The notes below the pieces were generated by a model that made no database searches, had not been told where the DNA came from, and saw only the letters and a program-made list of their open reading frames with translations. Made by a program: the position numbers and the translations under genes. A stretch of 64,000 bases of DNA from CBDBDZ01 sp965204215 (lineage in GTDB: Bacteria; Pseudomonadota; Gammaproteobacteria; Pseudomonadales; GM7GCV1): contig CBDBDZ010000013.1 of NCBI GenBank assembly GCA_965204215.1, positions 868,001 through 932,000 of the forward strand. The letters are read 5' to 3'. Shown in pieces: positions 9,844 through 19,530 of this stretch (its first letter is position 1; each line of letters begins with the position of its first letter).

Positions 9844-9879
9844 AGTTTTTACGATTCCAGTCGCATAATTGTAAAAACT
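9844..9879. other. inverted repeat downstream of the molybdenum enzyme
   Basis: AGTTTTTAC at 9844-9852 pairs with GTAAAAACT at 9871-9879 around an 18-base loop. No T-run follows, so it is not a clear intrinsic terminator. It may be the scar of an element or an operator for the ABC stub that follows. Confidence 0.4.
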
Positions 9880-9905
9880 AAGAGGAATACGATTCTTTCT
9901 TATTG

Positions 9906-10124
9906 ATGAGTAAGATTAATTGTAATATTAATGAAATTTCGTTTGGAGACCAAGTATTAAACCTGGTTGTCAATTTCCAGGCAAATACTGGTGTGACACA
10001 TATCACTGGAAGAAATGGCGTAGGTAAAACAACTTTATTGAAAGCTATTGCAGGTATTTATTCGTATCAAGGTGATTGTTCGATTAATGGTTCAAACATT
10101 CGAAATCTGAATACCTTAAGTTGA
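9906..10124 (+). pseudogene. truncated ABC-transporter ATPase remnant
   Basis: 72 residues that begin like a complete ABC ATPase and contain a good Walker A (GRNGVGKTTLL) followed by KAIAGIYSYQGDCSINGSNI, the usual beta-strand region after it. The frame stops there, without signature motif or Walker B, and only 31 bp remain before the convergent plsC gene, so the rest of the gene (over 100 residues) is gone. A family cannot be assigned. I read it as decay of a transporter gene; it could also be a small expressed fragment. Confidence 0.65.
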
Positions 10125-10155
10125 AAGCTTTGCATTATTTAGATATTTGCTTAAT

Positions 10156-10869
10156 TCAAAACTCGTTGTAATGGCTTTCTGTCCACTGCTGAATACGTGC
10201 AGTCAGCGTTTTAACATCGGCATTGTTGGTGTCCATGGGCTGACCTATTTTCATTTTAATGGTTCCACTTTTAAAGCGCTCACCTGCTGACCAGTATTTG
10301 CCTGCGTTGTGTACAATGGGGATGATTGGCACTTCACTATCAATAGCCAATTTTGCTGCGGTTCGACTGTAGGTTTTTATTTCAGTTGAGGGCTTGCGTG
10401 TGCCCTCAGGGAAAATCAGGATACTTTCGCCCTGGAAAAGTCGTTGCTTACCTTTGTCAATAATTTGTTTGATGGCATCTCTGGGGCTGCTTCGGTCAAT
10501 AGGTATTGGATTGACCATCCGCAAACACCAACCAAAAACGGGCAAATAGAGCAGGCTGCGTTTTAACACAATAATAATAGGTGAAAGAAAGCCACAAAGC
10601 ATTACAGTTTCCCATTCTGACTGGTGATTGCAGACAAAGATAACAGGTTTATTGGTCAAATGGTGCTGTCCTTCAATAGCGACGTTAATTCTAGCGCTAA
10701 AAGGAAGCCATTTACTGTACATCAATTTATTCCAATAGGTGGCCATGCGTATTCGGAGTGCCGAACTGATAAAGGGAATGATAAGTACCAGAACGAGAAA
10801 AAACGCTAAAATGGATAGGCTAAAGCCAAAACGAAACAGCCAGTAGCGAGGGTTTTTCCAGGGTTTCAT
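10156..10869 (-). CDS. plsC: 1-acyl-sn-glycerol-3-phosphate acyltransferase
   Basis: 237 aa. An N-terminal membrane segment (about residues 12-35, FGFSLSILAFFLVLVLIIPF) is followed by acyltransferase motif I as NHQSEWET, i.e. HX4E rather than the textbook HX4D; this HQSxWET form is common in proteobacterial PlsC. Motif III is FPEGTRKP. It makes phosphatidic acid from lysophosphatidic acid at the inner membrane. It lies 10 bp downstream of glyS on the same strand, a frequent neighbourhood in gammaproteobacteria, so glyQ-glyS-plsC are probably one transcript. Confidence 0.9.
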   Translation of the reverse strand: MKPWKNPRYWLFRFGFSLSILAFFLVLVLIIPFISSALRIRMATYWNKLMYSKWLPFSARINVAIEGQHHLTNKPVIFVCNHQSEWETVMLCGFLSPIIIVLKRSLLYLPVFGWCLRMVNPIPIDRSSPRDAIKQIIDKGKQRLFQGESILIFPEGTRKPSTEIKTYSRTAAKLAIDSEVPIIPIVHNAGKYWSAGERFKSGTIKMKIGQPMDTNNADVKTLTARIQQWTESHYNEF

Positions 10870-10879
10870 ATTATGGAAA

Positions 10880-12955
10880 CTAGTCGAGTAAACCTATATC
10901 GGCGACACAAGAAAGAGTAGCACCTAATTGGGTTAATAGTGCCAGACGGTTTATGCGTATTTCAGGGTCTTCAGACATCACCATAACATTATCGAAAAAA
11001 TCGTTAACATGATTTTTAAGGCTTGCAATTTGGGTTAGTGCAGAGACATAGTCCTGTTTAGCTATGGCGCTGTCAACACTTAATGTATTGATAGAAGTGA
11101 GTAGTTGTTTTTCCTGTGTTTGTTGCATAACGGAGCTGTCTACGTTGGTATTGCCATTGAATTGGTCGCTGCTTTTTTTCAAAATATTGTTCACGCGTTT
11201 ATGTGACTGGGTCAAATCTTTTGCCGCATCCAGCGTCTTAAATTGCATTAATGCCGTTGACCTTGCCATAAAGTCAATGGGATGGTATACATTGAGCGCT
11301 TTTACCGCTTTATAAACATCGATGCTAATGGCTTGTTCTTCGCTATAGGTACGCATTCTGTCCATTAAATAATCCAGAGCCTGGCAGGCTTTATCGCGAT
11401 TACAATCAGGGTTTTGTTCAGAGTATTGCTCTATAGCCCAGTTCACCAGGTCTTGCAAATTTAAGTTTAAGTTGGCTTCGATAATGATGCGGATTATAGC
11501 AAAACCGTGGCGTCTAAGAGCAAAGGGGTCACTTGAGCCGCTGGGTGCTTTATCAATAGAGAAAATGCCTACCAAGGAATCAATGCGGTCAGCTATAGAC
11601 AAAATTAATCCACAATCAGTCTCTGGTAATATATCAGTGGAAAAACGCGGTAAATAATGTTCGCGTATGGCGCTGGCAATGGGCTTAGCTTCGCCTTGAT
11701 GAAGTGCGTAGCATTCTCCCATTTCGCCTTGTAAATCGGCAAATTCCTGTACCATATCGCTTAGCAGGTCTGCCTTGCAAAGCGTTGTGGCGCGTGTCAG
11801 GTACGGAGTTAATTCAGACTTGCCAATGTGTTTGGCGATAGCAGCACATAAATGAGAGACTCGTTTCACTTTGTCTGCCATGCTGCCTAATTGGCGCTCA
11901 AAGGTAAAACTTCCCAGTTGCTCGGCGTAGGTATTTAACGTTCGGCTTAAGTCGTTGCGATAGAAAAACTCTGCATCGCTTAGCCTCGGTTTAATAACGC
12001 GCTCATTACCGTCAATCACAACAGCAGGGTTGCCAGATTCGATATTGGCTACGGTAATGAAACACGCTAATAAGTTGTGGTTTTTATCGGTTAGCGGAAA
12101 ATATTTTTGATGCTTTTGCATGCTAGAGATAAGTGCTTGTTCAGGTATTTCCAAAAAGCGTTTATCAAAGTTTCCGAGTAAAGCAACAGGCCATTCGACC
12201 AGTGCATTGATTTCATCAAGTAATGCTTCATCATAAAGAGCAATAGCTGCCTTGTCATTGGCAATTTTATCAACTTGTTCTTGAATTAGTTGTTTGCGTT
12301 GGTGCTGATCCGCCACAACAAATGCAGTGCTTAGTTGCTCGCAATAACAGCTTGGGCTTTCTATGGCAATCGCTTGAGGGTGGTGAAAGCGGTGACCGAA
12401 TGATTGATTGGATGCATTAATGCCGTACACATTGCAGGGGATAATATCAATGTCTAACATTGCCACTACCCAGTGGACAGGACGCACAAATTCAAATTCG
12501 TTATTACCCCAACGCATTCTTCGGTCAATAGGCAATTGTTCCAATGCTTTCTGTACTATGCCGTTGATAAGTATTGCAGTTTCATTGCCTTTGATTTGCT
12601 GTTTGAACAGTAACTTGGGTGGTTCTGTGTCACTGGTTGATAATTGACTGACCGCAACACCACAACTGCGGGCAAAACCTTCAGCGGCTTTGGTTGGGTT
12701 ACCATCGCTATCAAAAGCATGGGTTAGCGCAGGGCCTGTTTTTTCTTGAACGCTATCGGGTTGAACAGAATCCAGTTTATTGACAATGACCGCAATACGC
12801 CTTGGACTGAACAGGGTTTGAACACCATCATAATTAAGTAGTGCGCTTGAGAGTTGAGAACTAATGCTTTTCGAAAAGGATTCAGCTAAATGATTAAGTG
12901 ATAAGGGAGGCAATTCTTCCATACCTATTTCGATAAGTAAGTCTTTGGTGTTCAT
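10880..12955 (-). CDS. glyS: glycyl-tRNA synthetase beta subunit
   Basis: 691 aa, normal length. The N-terminus (LLIEIGMEELPPLSLNHLAESF) and the internal GNERVIKPRLSDAEFFYRNDL are characteristic of the beta subunit of the alpha2beta2 enzyme, which contributes to tRNA recognition; an anticodon-binding DALR-like region closes the protein (VMVMSEDPEIRINRLALLTQL). It is separated from glyQ by one base, so the two subunits are translated from one message. Confidence 0.97.
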   Translation of the reverse strand: MNTKDLLIEIGMEELPPLSLNHLAESFSKSISSQLSSALLNYDGVQTLFSPRRIAVIVNKLDSVQPDSVQEKTGPALTHAFDSDGNPTKAAEGFARSCGVAVSQLSTSDTEPPKLLFKQQIKGNETAILINGIVQKALEQLPIDRRMRWGNNEFEFVRPVHWVVAMLDIDIIPCNVYGINASNQSFGHRFHHPQAIAIESPSCYCEQLSTAFVVADQHQRKQLIQEQVDKIANDKAAIALYDEALLDEINALVEWPVALLGNFDKRFLEIPEQALISSMQKHQKYFPLTDKNHNLLACFITVANIESGNPAVVIDGNERVIKPRLSDAEFFYRNDLSRTLNTYAEQLGSFTFERQLGSMADKVKRVSHLCAAIAKHIGKSELTPYLTRATTLCKADLLSDMVQEFADLQGEMGECYALHQGEAKPIASAIREHYLPRFSTDILPETDCGLILSIADRIDSLVGIFSIDKAPSGSSDPFALRRHGFAIIRIIIEANLNLNLQDLVNWAIEQYSEQNPDCNRDKACQALDYLMDRMRTYSEEQAISIDVYKAVKALNVYHPIDFMARSTALMQFKTLDAAKDLTQSHKRVNNILKKSSDQFNGNTNVDSSVMQQTQEKQLLTSINTLSVDSAIAKQDYVSALTQIASLKNHVNDFFDNVMVMSEDPEIRINRLALLTQLGATLSCVADIGLLD

Positions 12956-12956
12956 A

Positions 12957-13919
12957 TCAGGTCTCCTTGTGCTGGTTGATAACTTTTTCTGCCAATTGTT
13001 TATCAGCCATCGGGAAACCTAATTTCATACGTGAACCAAACCACGCTTTGGCAACAATTTGTGCCAGTTTTCTAACTCTTAATATATAACCTTGACGTTC
13101 AGTAACGGAAATAGCGTGACGGGCATCTAATAAGTTAAAGGTGTGCGATGCTTTCATAACCATTTCATAGGCGGGAATAGCTAACGCAATGTTTGCCAGC
13201 TTTTGGCATTCGGACTCATAATGTATGAAGCTGTCGAATAAATAGTTTACTGGTGCATATTGAAAATTATAGGCAGACATTTCCACTTCGTTTTGGTGGT
13301 AAACATCGCCGTAGTAAACATTATTGCCTTGGGGGTCGGTATTCCATATCAAATCGTAGACTGAATCGACTCCTTGAAGATACATCGCTATGCGCTCTAA
13401 TCCATAAGTAATTTCACCAGTAACAGGGAAACAACTATAGCCGCCAGCCTGTTGAAAGTAGGTAAATTGTGAGACTTCCATACCGTTTATCCAAACTTCC
13501 CAGCCCAGGCCCCAGGCACCCAAAGTGGGTGATTCCCAGTTGTCTTCGACAAAACGAACATCATAGGTGGTAGTTGAAATTCCCAACGATTCAATCGACT
13601 GTAGATAAAGCTCCTGAAAGTTGGAAGGTGAGGGTTTCATTGCTACTTGAAATTGGTAGTAATGTTGTAATCTGTTGGGGTTTTCGCCGTAGCGCCCATC
13701 GGTTGGGCGGCGGGAGGGTTGAACATAAGCAGCATTCCAGCGTTCAGGACCGATAGAACGTAAAAATGTTGCAGGGTGAAAGGTACCAGCACCTACTTCC
13801 ATATCCAGTGGCTGTAGTATAATGCAGCCTTGTTCAGTCCAGAATATTTGCAATTGATGGATGATTTGTTGAAAGTGTAAATGCCTTTCAATGGTTTTAT
13901 CAGTTGTTTGTCTATGCAT
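12957..13919 (-). CDS. glyQ: glycyl-tRNA synthetase alpha subunit
   Basis: 320 aa. The catalytic subunit, which activates glycine with ATP. Visible class II features include FWTEQGCIILQPLDMEVGAG, FHPATFLRSIGPERW, YVQPSRRPTDGRYGENPNR and the C-terminal DARHAISVTERQGYILRVR. It is divergently arranged from the lpxL-like gene with about 60 bp between the two starts, which must hold promoters for both directions. Confidence 0.97.
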   Translation of the reverse strand: MHRQTTDKTIERHLHFQQIIHQLQIFWTEQGCIILQPLDMEVGAGTFHPATFLRSIGPERWNAAYVQPSRRPTDGRYGENPNRLQHYYQFQVAMKPSPSNFQELYLQSIESLGISTTTYDVRFVEDNWESPTLGAWGLGWEVWINGMEVSQFTYFQQAGGYSCFPVTGEITYGLERIAMYLQGVDSVYDLIWNTDPQGNNVYYGDVYHQNEVEMSAYNFQYAPVNYLFDSFIHYESECQKLANIALAIPAYEMVMKASHTFNLLDARHAISVTERQGYILRVRKLAQIVAKAWFGSRMKLGFPMADKQLAEKVINQHKET

Positions 13920-13981
13920 GGATTGTTGTTTATATAAAGCGGTGGAATTATACAGCCGCTTAGGTTAAATATCATTGTTTT

Positions 13982-14869
13982 ATGCTGTCTATTAAAGAAC
14001 GACTTTTAATACCTATTGTTTATTTGCTTTCATTACTACCGCAGCGCAGTTGTAGGCGATTTGTTTTCAATAGGGTTCACTGGTTAGCCAATAACACATC
14101 GTTGCTCAACAAAGTGATTGAAACTTCAAAAAAGAACATTCGTCATTGCCTGCCAAACATGGCAGAAAAAGATGTGGAGCAATTGGCTAAAACTTCTATT
14201 GCGTACACGGCGCAGCATTATATAAGCTTTCCTGCTCTTTGGATAAAGCCTACTAAATGGGCGGCAGAGCAATTTATAGAAGTTCAAGGTGTAGAAAAGC
14301 TGCAAGCTGCCCAGCAATCGGGTTTTGGAGTTATTGTACTGTTTCTGCATTATGGAAGTTGGGAAGCGCAATGTATTCATTTAACGGATACGTTCTACGA
14401 TAAAAGTGTAACCATTTTAGTCAAAGATAAAATGCAATATGGAAGCCTGGTGAATCATATGCGTGTTGCCAGTAGGCCAAAGGGTATAATAGAACCTGCT
14501 AATGCCAGTGGTGTGCGTTTAGTGTTCAAATCCTTATTAAAAAAAGGAGTGGTTACGTTTTCACCCGATCATGTACCAGGCAATGAAAAAGGTGCAATTA
14601 GTGCGTTATTTTTTAACCAACCGGCTCAAACCATGACCCTGTTACATCAATTATTGCAAAAAGTCAGTGCCAAGGTATTTATTGGTGTTAGCGATCTTGG
14701 TACATACAATAGTGAGGGATATCGTGTGCGCTACATTGAAGTTGATAACGACGTTTATGCAAACGATGAGCTAACTTCAGTTACAGCACTTAATCGCAGT
14801 ATTGAACGCGTGATTGCTGAAAACCCACAGGAATATACCTGGTGGTATAAACGCTTTGGAAGGCTGTAA
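13982..14869 (+). CDS. lipid A biosynthesis acyltransferase (LpxL/HtrB family)
   Basis: 295 aa. The acyltransferase box is LHYGSWEAQ (an HX4E motif as in LpxL/LpxM), and SPDHVPGNEKGAISALFF is the later conserved block with the substrate pocket. Such enzymes add a secondary acyl chain to lipid A precursors at the inner membrane. The stop TAA is directly followed by the uvrD ATG, so the two are co-transcribed. Which of LpxL, LpxM or LpxP it corresponds to cannot be told here. Confidence 0.85.
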   Translation: MLSIKERLLIPIVYLLSLLPQRSCRRFVFNRVHWLANNTSLLNKVIETSKKNIRHCLPNMAEKDVEQLAKTSIAYTAQHYISFPALWIKPTKWAAEQFIEVQGVEKLQAAQQSGFGVIVLFLHYGSWEAQCIHLTDTFYDKSVTILVKDKMQYGSLVNHMRVASRPKGIIEPANASGVRLVFKSLLKKGVVTFSPDHVPGNEKGAISALFFNQPAQTMTLLHQLLQKVSAKVFIGVSDLGTYNSEGYRVRYIEVDNDVYANDELTSVTALNRSIERVIAENPQEYTWWYKRFGRL

Positions 14870-17038
14870 ATGGATGTATCGAATATTATTAATAGCTTAA
14901 ATCAAGCGCAGCGTGAAGCTGTGACTTCGCAAGGGCAGCACCAACTAATATTGGCAGGAGCAGGCAGTGGTAAAACACGCGTCTTAATTCATCGTATGGC
15001 GTGGATTATTGATGTGTTGCAACAATCGCCAGCCTCTATACTAATGGTGACTTTTACCAATAAAGCAGCTAAGGAATTACGTCATAGAGTGGAAGCTATG
15101 TTAAATATACAACCGAGAGGTATGTGGATTGGAACATTTCATGGTTTGGGACACAGGCTTTTACAAATGCATCACCAGGAAGTAAATCTGCCTGCTAGTT
15201 TCCAGGTGCTGGATAGTGACGATCAGCTTCGAATTGTCAAACGTGTCATCCGCGAGATGAATTTGGATGAAAAGCGTTGGGTACCAAAATCTGCGCAGTG
15301 GTTTATCAATAGCCAAAAAGAAGAGGGTATCAGAGCTGACAATGTCAGCGTTAATGATTATTTTACCCAAACCCACCAGCAAATTTATGAAACTTATCAA
15401 CACTACTGTGATCGTATTGGCGTAGTAGATTTTGCTGAAATTTTACTGCGTACTCATGAATTATTTTTAAATAACCCATCGGTATTAGAACATTATCAAC
15501 AGCGTTTTAAACATATTATGGTCGATGAGTTTCAAGACACTAATACCATTCAATACGCATGGCTTCGATTATTATCGGTAGACAATTCCGTGGTAGTAGT
15601 AGGTGATGATGACCAGTCTATTTATGGTTGGCGAGGTGCGAAAATTGAGAATATTTTAAACTTTCAGCAAGATTTTACCGATACGCAGATAACAAGGCTG
15701 GAACAGAACTACCGCTCGACCAATGTGATTTTACAAGCAGCTAATGCCATTATTGAGAAAAATCACCAACGACTTGGAAAAAATTTGTGGACTGATTTGG
15801 GTGAAGGTGAATTAATTGATATCTATGATGCTAGCGATGAATACGATGAAGCCGCCTTTATCGCTAACTATTTACAGCAATGGTATCGCACTATTGATGA
15901 ATCTTCAGGTGAAAAACAGTTAAAGGACATTGCAATATTGTATCGTTCTAACGCTCAATCGAGAATTCTTGAAGAAGTGATGATTCGCAATAAAATTCCC
16001 TACCAGATATACGGAGGGCAACGGTTTTATGAGCGTTTGGAAATTAAAAATGTTGTTGCCTACTTGCGTTTGTTGGTCAATGAAAATGACGATAATGCTT
16101 TGGAGCGTGTTATCAACGTGCCGCCACGTGGTATCGGAGCGCGAAGTATGGAAAAAATACGTGACCACGCCAGAGCCATGAATCAATCATTATGGCAAGC
16201 GGTATCATCTATGGTTCAGCGCAATATGTTCAGTGCGAAATCTCATAATGCATTGGAAGACTTCATGCTGCTAATTCAAAGTTTGACAGGGGCGAGTAAA
16301 CAATTAGCATTGCATGAGGTAGTCGAAGAAGTAATTGCGAGAACTGATTTGAAACAATTTCATGCAAGCGAGGGCGGAGAGCGAGGTGCGGCCAGAGTTG
16401 AGAATATTGAAGAATTGGTGAATGCTTGCCATAACTTTCATTCGAGCGATGACAATGTATCGGTATTAGTGCAATTTCTGGCAGAGGCATCACTTGATGC
16501 AGGAGACCAACAAGCTGATTCCAACCAGGATGCTGTACAAATGATGACCTTGCATTCGGCAAAAGGATTGGAATTCCCACTGGTGATTTTAGCAGGAGTT
16601 GAAAATAATTTGTTTCCTCATATGATGGCAGAGCAAGAGGGTAACCACGAGGAAGAGCGCAGGCTTTGCTATGTAGGAATTACTCGAGCCATGCGCAAAC
16701 TGTTGATGAGTTACGCGCAGTCGAGGCGACTACACGGGCAAGAACGCTATAATGGTGCATCAATCTTTATTCGTGAAATTCCATCACATTTGTTGTGCCG
16801 TGTTCGTTTGGGAAGTAGTGATACAGCTAACAGTAATGCATCGCAAGCAGCAGATAAAGTGGTTAGTCAAGATGAATTATTGCCTATTGGCCAACAAGTT
16901 CAACATCCGGTGTTTGGAGTGGGCATGATTATAAACTATGAGGGTAGTGGTGAGCATTTAAGAGTTGAAGTTAATTTTGACAACGAAGGTAGTAAATGGC
17001 TGATTTATGCTTATGCGAGATTACAATTAGTCAATTAA
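14870..17038 (+). CDS. uvrD: DNA helicase II
   Basis: 722 aa superfamily 1A helicase. Motifs in order: LNQAQREAV (Q motif), AGAGSGKT (Walker A), GTFHGLGHRLL, VDEFQDTN (Walker B), GDDDQSIYGWRGA, QNYRSTNVILQAA, MTLHSAKGLEFPLV and CYVGITRAMRKL. The C-terminal tail (VQHPVFGVGMIINYEGSGEHLR) is the tudor-like region of UvrD, which separates it from Rep. Works in nucleotide excision and mismatch repair. Abuts the upstream acyltransferase gene without a gap. Confidence 0.95.
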   Translation: MDVSNIINSLNQAQREAVTSQGQHQLILAGAGSGKTRVLIHRMAWIIDVLQQSPASILMVTFTNKAAKELRHRVEAMLNIQPRGMWIGTFHGLGHRLLQMHHQEVNLPASFQVLDSDDQLRIVKRVIREMNLDEKRWVPKSAQWFINSQKEEGIRADNVSVNDYFTQTHQQIYETYQHYCDRIGVVDFAEILLRTHELFLNNPSVLEHYQQRFKHIMVDEFQDTNTIQYAWLRLLSVDNSVVVVGDDDQSIYGWRGAKIENILNFQQDFTDTQITRLEQNYRSTNVILQAANAIIEKNHQRLGKNLWTDLGEGELIDIYDASDEYDEAAFIANYLQQWYRTIDESSGEKQLKDIAILYRSNAQSRILEEVMIRNKIPYQIYGGQRFYERLEIKNVVAYLRLLVNENDDNALERVINVPPRGIGARSMEKIRDHARAMNQSLWQAVSSMVQRNMFSAKSHNALEDFMLLIQSLTGASKQLALHEVVEEVIARTDLKQFHASEGGERGAARVENIEELVNACHNFHSSDDNVSVLVQFLAEASLDAGDQQADSNQDAVQMMTLHSAKGLEFPLVILAGVENNLFPHMMAEQEGNHEEERRLCYVGITRAMRKLLMSYAQSRRLHGQERYNGASIFIREIPSHLLCRVRLGSSDTANSNASQAADKVVSQDELLPIGQQVQHPVFGVGMIINYEGSGEHLRVEVNFDNEGSKWLIYAYARLQLVN

Positions 17039-17068
17039 ATAATTTAATAGAAACCACCCACATAAACT

Positions 17069-18184
17069 ATGACAGATAAACTCATCATTTCCTATCACCC
17101 ACTTCCCAACGGTTTACAAATGGCTCAAGCCCGAATTAACAAACCGAAAACGCTAAATGCTATTGATTTAGATATTATTGATGCGTTCTATAAACAATTG
17201 CTTAACTGGCAAAGCAATGACTCAATCGCACTGGTACTATTAGATGCAGAAGGCGATAAAGCATTTTGTGCTGGAGGAGACGTGGTTAGTTTATACCATG
17301 CCATTAAAGATAATCGGCATGCTAACAAGCAAAGTCTTGTTGACTTTTTTGGACATGAGTACCGAATGAATCATTTAATGCACACTTATAAAAAGCCTAT
17401 TTTATGCTGGGGACATGGCTATGTCATGGGAGGTGGCAAAGGCTTATTTGCAGGTTGCAGTCATCGAGTGGTTACCCAAACTTCCATTATAGCTATGCCA
17501 GAGGTAACTATTGGTCTGTTTCCTGATGTTGGCGGCAGTTGGTTCTTGCAACGGATGCTCAAACCTATGGGGTTATTTGTCGGCATTACAGGCGCTAGAA
17601 TTAATGCAGCCGACGCGCTTTATCTTAATTTGGCAGACCGTTATATTGAACACGAGAATAAGCCCACGATAATTGCGGCTATTCAACATTGCAGTGACTG
17701 GAGTAATAGTAATGCGTCTAATTGCGTTACCTTATCGCGTTTATTACAAGATCATGAAAGTGATCATGCAGGGTTACAGCAATCGGCTTTAAAGCAAAAT
17801 GAATCTGTTATCAAGCAAGCTTGCGATGCGCCAACCATTGAAGAAATTACCAACAATATTCAAGCCATTGATACAGAAGATAAGTGGCTCGGTCACGCCG
17901 TTAAAACACTGTCTCATGGTGCAGCACTAACTGCAAAGTTAGTGTACAAGCAATTACATAACAGCCGCTTTTTATCGCTTTCAGAAATCTTTCAAATGGA
18001 ATTAAATCTGGCGATGAATTGCTGTCTGCAAGGGGAGTTTGTCGAAGGCGTCAGGGCGTTGCTGGTTGATAAAGACCAAAACCCACAATGGCAATTCAAA
18101 ACTATTGAAGCGGTAGATGATGTTTTTGTTGAAAGTTTTTTTGAATACGATTGGGGTGGTAAGCATCCATTAGCAGATTTGTAG
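17069..18184 (+). CDS. 3-hydroxyisobutyryl-CoA hydrolase-like enoyl-CoA hydratase/isomerase family protein
   Basis: 371 aa. Long crotonase-fold protein with FCAGGDVVSLYHAI, GHGYVMGGGKGLFAGCSH (oxyanion hole) and MPEVTIGLFPDVGGSWFLQR with the catalytic Glu and Asp typical of 3-hydroxyisobutyryl-CoA hydrolases. The extra C-terminal region (LSLSEIFQMELNLAMNCCLQGEFVEGVRALLVDKDQNPQW) is also characteristic. Known role: valine catabolism. Being 180 bp before the steroid operon it might act on a related CoA thioester, but that is a guess. Confidence 0.88.
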   Translation: MTDKLIISYHPLPNGLQMAQARINKPKTLNAIDLDIIDAFYKQLLNWQSNDSIALVLLDAEGDKAFCAGGDVVSLYHAIKDNRHANKQSLVDFFGHEYRMNHLMHTYKKPILCWGHGYVMGGGKGLFAGCSHRVVTQTSIIAMPEVTIGLFPDVGGSWFLQRMLKPMGLFVGITGARINAADALYLNLADRYIEHENKPTIIAAIQHCSDWSNSNASNCVTLSRLLQDHESDHAGLQQSALKQNESVIKQACDAPTIEEITNNIQAIDTEDKWLGHAVKTLSHGAALTAKLVYKQLHNSRFLSLSEIFQMELNLAMNCCLQGEFVEGVRALLVDKDQNPQWQFKTIEAVDDVFVESFFEYDWGGKHPLADL

Positions 18185-18218
18185 AAAAGTTAGAGTCTCT
18201 TGGGGTGTTTAATTAATA

Positions 18219-18321
18219 ATGCTCACCATGGCTCTGCTATGCTTTCGCTTACTTTTTTGTGCGAGCTACTGTTTTTCTTGCCATTTTTGCTTTCGCTACA
18301 ATTTCTAAGGCATAATCTGGG
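18219..18321. repeat. 5'-truncated copy of the 174-bp miniature element
   Basis: From AATGCTCACCATGGCTCTGC to GGCATAATCTGGG it matches the right-hand two thirds of the copy at 20361; the left terminal repeat is missing. TTAAA follows at 18322-18326. It lies 40 bp before hsaA, whose own GAGG ribosome site (about 18347) remains downstream of it. Confidence 0.75.
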
Positions 18322-18360
18322 TTAAAATAGTTTGGTGAAAAATAATCGAGGTAAATAGTC

Positions 18361-19497
18361 ATGCTACCTAATTCCAATATTGCAATTACACCTTACTTAG
18401 AAAGCTTTGAGCAAAATGCACAACAAGGTTTTGAATCGCGTAAAATAGCCCCGCAATCTATAGAGGCCATGAAACAGTCAGGTTTTATTCGTTCAATGCT
18501 TCCGAAAAAATGGGGGGGATTGGAAGTTACACCGCAAGAGTTCTTTGCAACACAAATTGCTATTTCAGAACAGGATATGAGTACTGGCTGGGTAGGGGGT
18601 ATTATTGCGATTCATGCTTTTCAATTGGCGTTGATGGCAGAGCAAGCACAGAAGGACGTGTATGAAAGTGACCCCGATACCTGTATATCCAGTTCATACA
18701 ACCCGATGGGTGGTAAAACGGAGGTTGCCGATGGTGGTATTATGCTGAGTGGTCGATGGGGTTGGAGTTCAGGAAGTGATCACTGCAGTTGGGTATTGCT
18801 TGGGGCTATTATTGCGGGCGAAGGCTACCGTACTTTTTTGGTACCTAAAAATGATTATAAAATTGAAGATACCTGGTACAGTATGGGGCTTCAGGGAACA
18901 GGTTCCAATGATATTGTGATAGAAAAACCTGTTTTTGTTCCGCACTATCGCACGCATAAACAAATGGATGGTTTTAACTGCATCAATGAACAGGAAAACC
19001 CTATGTACAGTATGCCTTGGGCGCAAATGTTTGTTCGAGTGGTTTCCTCTCCTGCAATTGGCGCTGCTAAACATGCCCTTAAATTATTCATTGATAATGC
19101 CAGTTCAAGCAGCACAGATTCCACTCGTTTAGCAGGGGATCCTGACGTGCTGAGACGAGTGGCAGAAGTCAGAAATATTATTGATGAGGCGGAAACTATT
19201 TTATACCGTAATTTTGACAATTTAATGGAACAGTTGAACCAAGGTCAGCCAATTGATTTGCAGGATCGTATCCTGTACCGCTACCAGGCAGGATTAGTCA
19301 TTGATAAAATGATTCATGCAGTGGATAGATTATTTGATATCGCAGGGGGACGTAGCGTATTTACAGGTTCACCTATTCAACAAATATGGCATGACATTCA
19401 CATAGCTCGCGCCCATGTGGCAAATAACCCTGTCGGTTTTGCCCGCAATTTAGGTAATGTAATGCTTGGCGGCGAGAATGGAGACTTTTTTATCTAA
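18361..19497 (+). CDS. hsaA: HsaA-type flavin monooxygenase, oxygenase subunit (3-HSA C4-hydroxylase)
   Basis: 378 aa with an acyl-CoA-dehydrogenase fold of the two-component flavin monooxygenase group (C-terminal block GGRSVFTGSPIQQIWHDIHIARAH). In steroid degraders HsaA hydroxylates the A-ring phenol of 9,10-seco steroids to a catechol, using reduced flavin from a small reductase (HsaB). The following two genes encode the next two activities, extradiol dioxygenase and meta-cleavage hydrolase, which supports the assignment. No HsaB-like reductase gene is in the window. Start ATG preceded by GAGG. Another aromatic hydroxylase of this family is the alternative. Confidence 0.82.
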   Translation: MLPNSNIAITPYLESFEQNAQQGFESRKIAPQSIEAMKQSGFIRSMLPKKWGGLEVTPQEFFATQIAISEQDMSTGWVGGIIAIHAFQLALMAEQAQKDVYESDPDTCISSSYNPMGGKTEVADGGIMLSGRWGWSSGSDHCSWVLLGAIIAGEGYRTFLVPKNDYKIEDTWYSMGLQGTGSNDIVIEKPVFVPHYRTHKQMDGFNCINEQENPMYSMPWAQMFVRVVSSPAIGAAKHALKLFIDNASSSSTDSTRLAGDPDVLRRVAEVRNIIDEAETILYRNFDNLMEQLNQGQPIDLQDRILYRYQAGLVIDKMIHAVDRLFDIAGGRSVFTGSPIQQIWHDIHIARAHVANNPVGFARNLGNVMLGGENGDFFI

Positions 19498-19530
19498 TTT
19501 ATCTAAATTTTCTACTTTATAATCGTTATC

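Noticed and set aside
10500..10640. PlsC inactive because of HX4E in place of HX4D
   Set aside because: The HQSxWET form is usual in many active proteobacterial PlsC proteins as far as I know.
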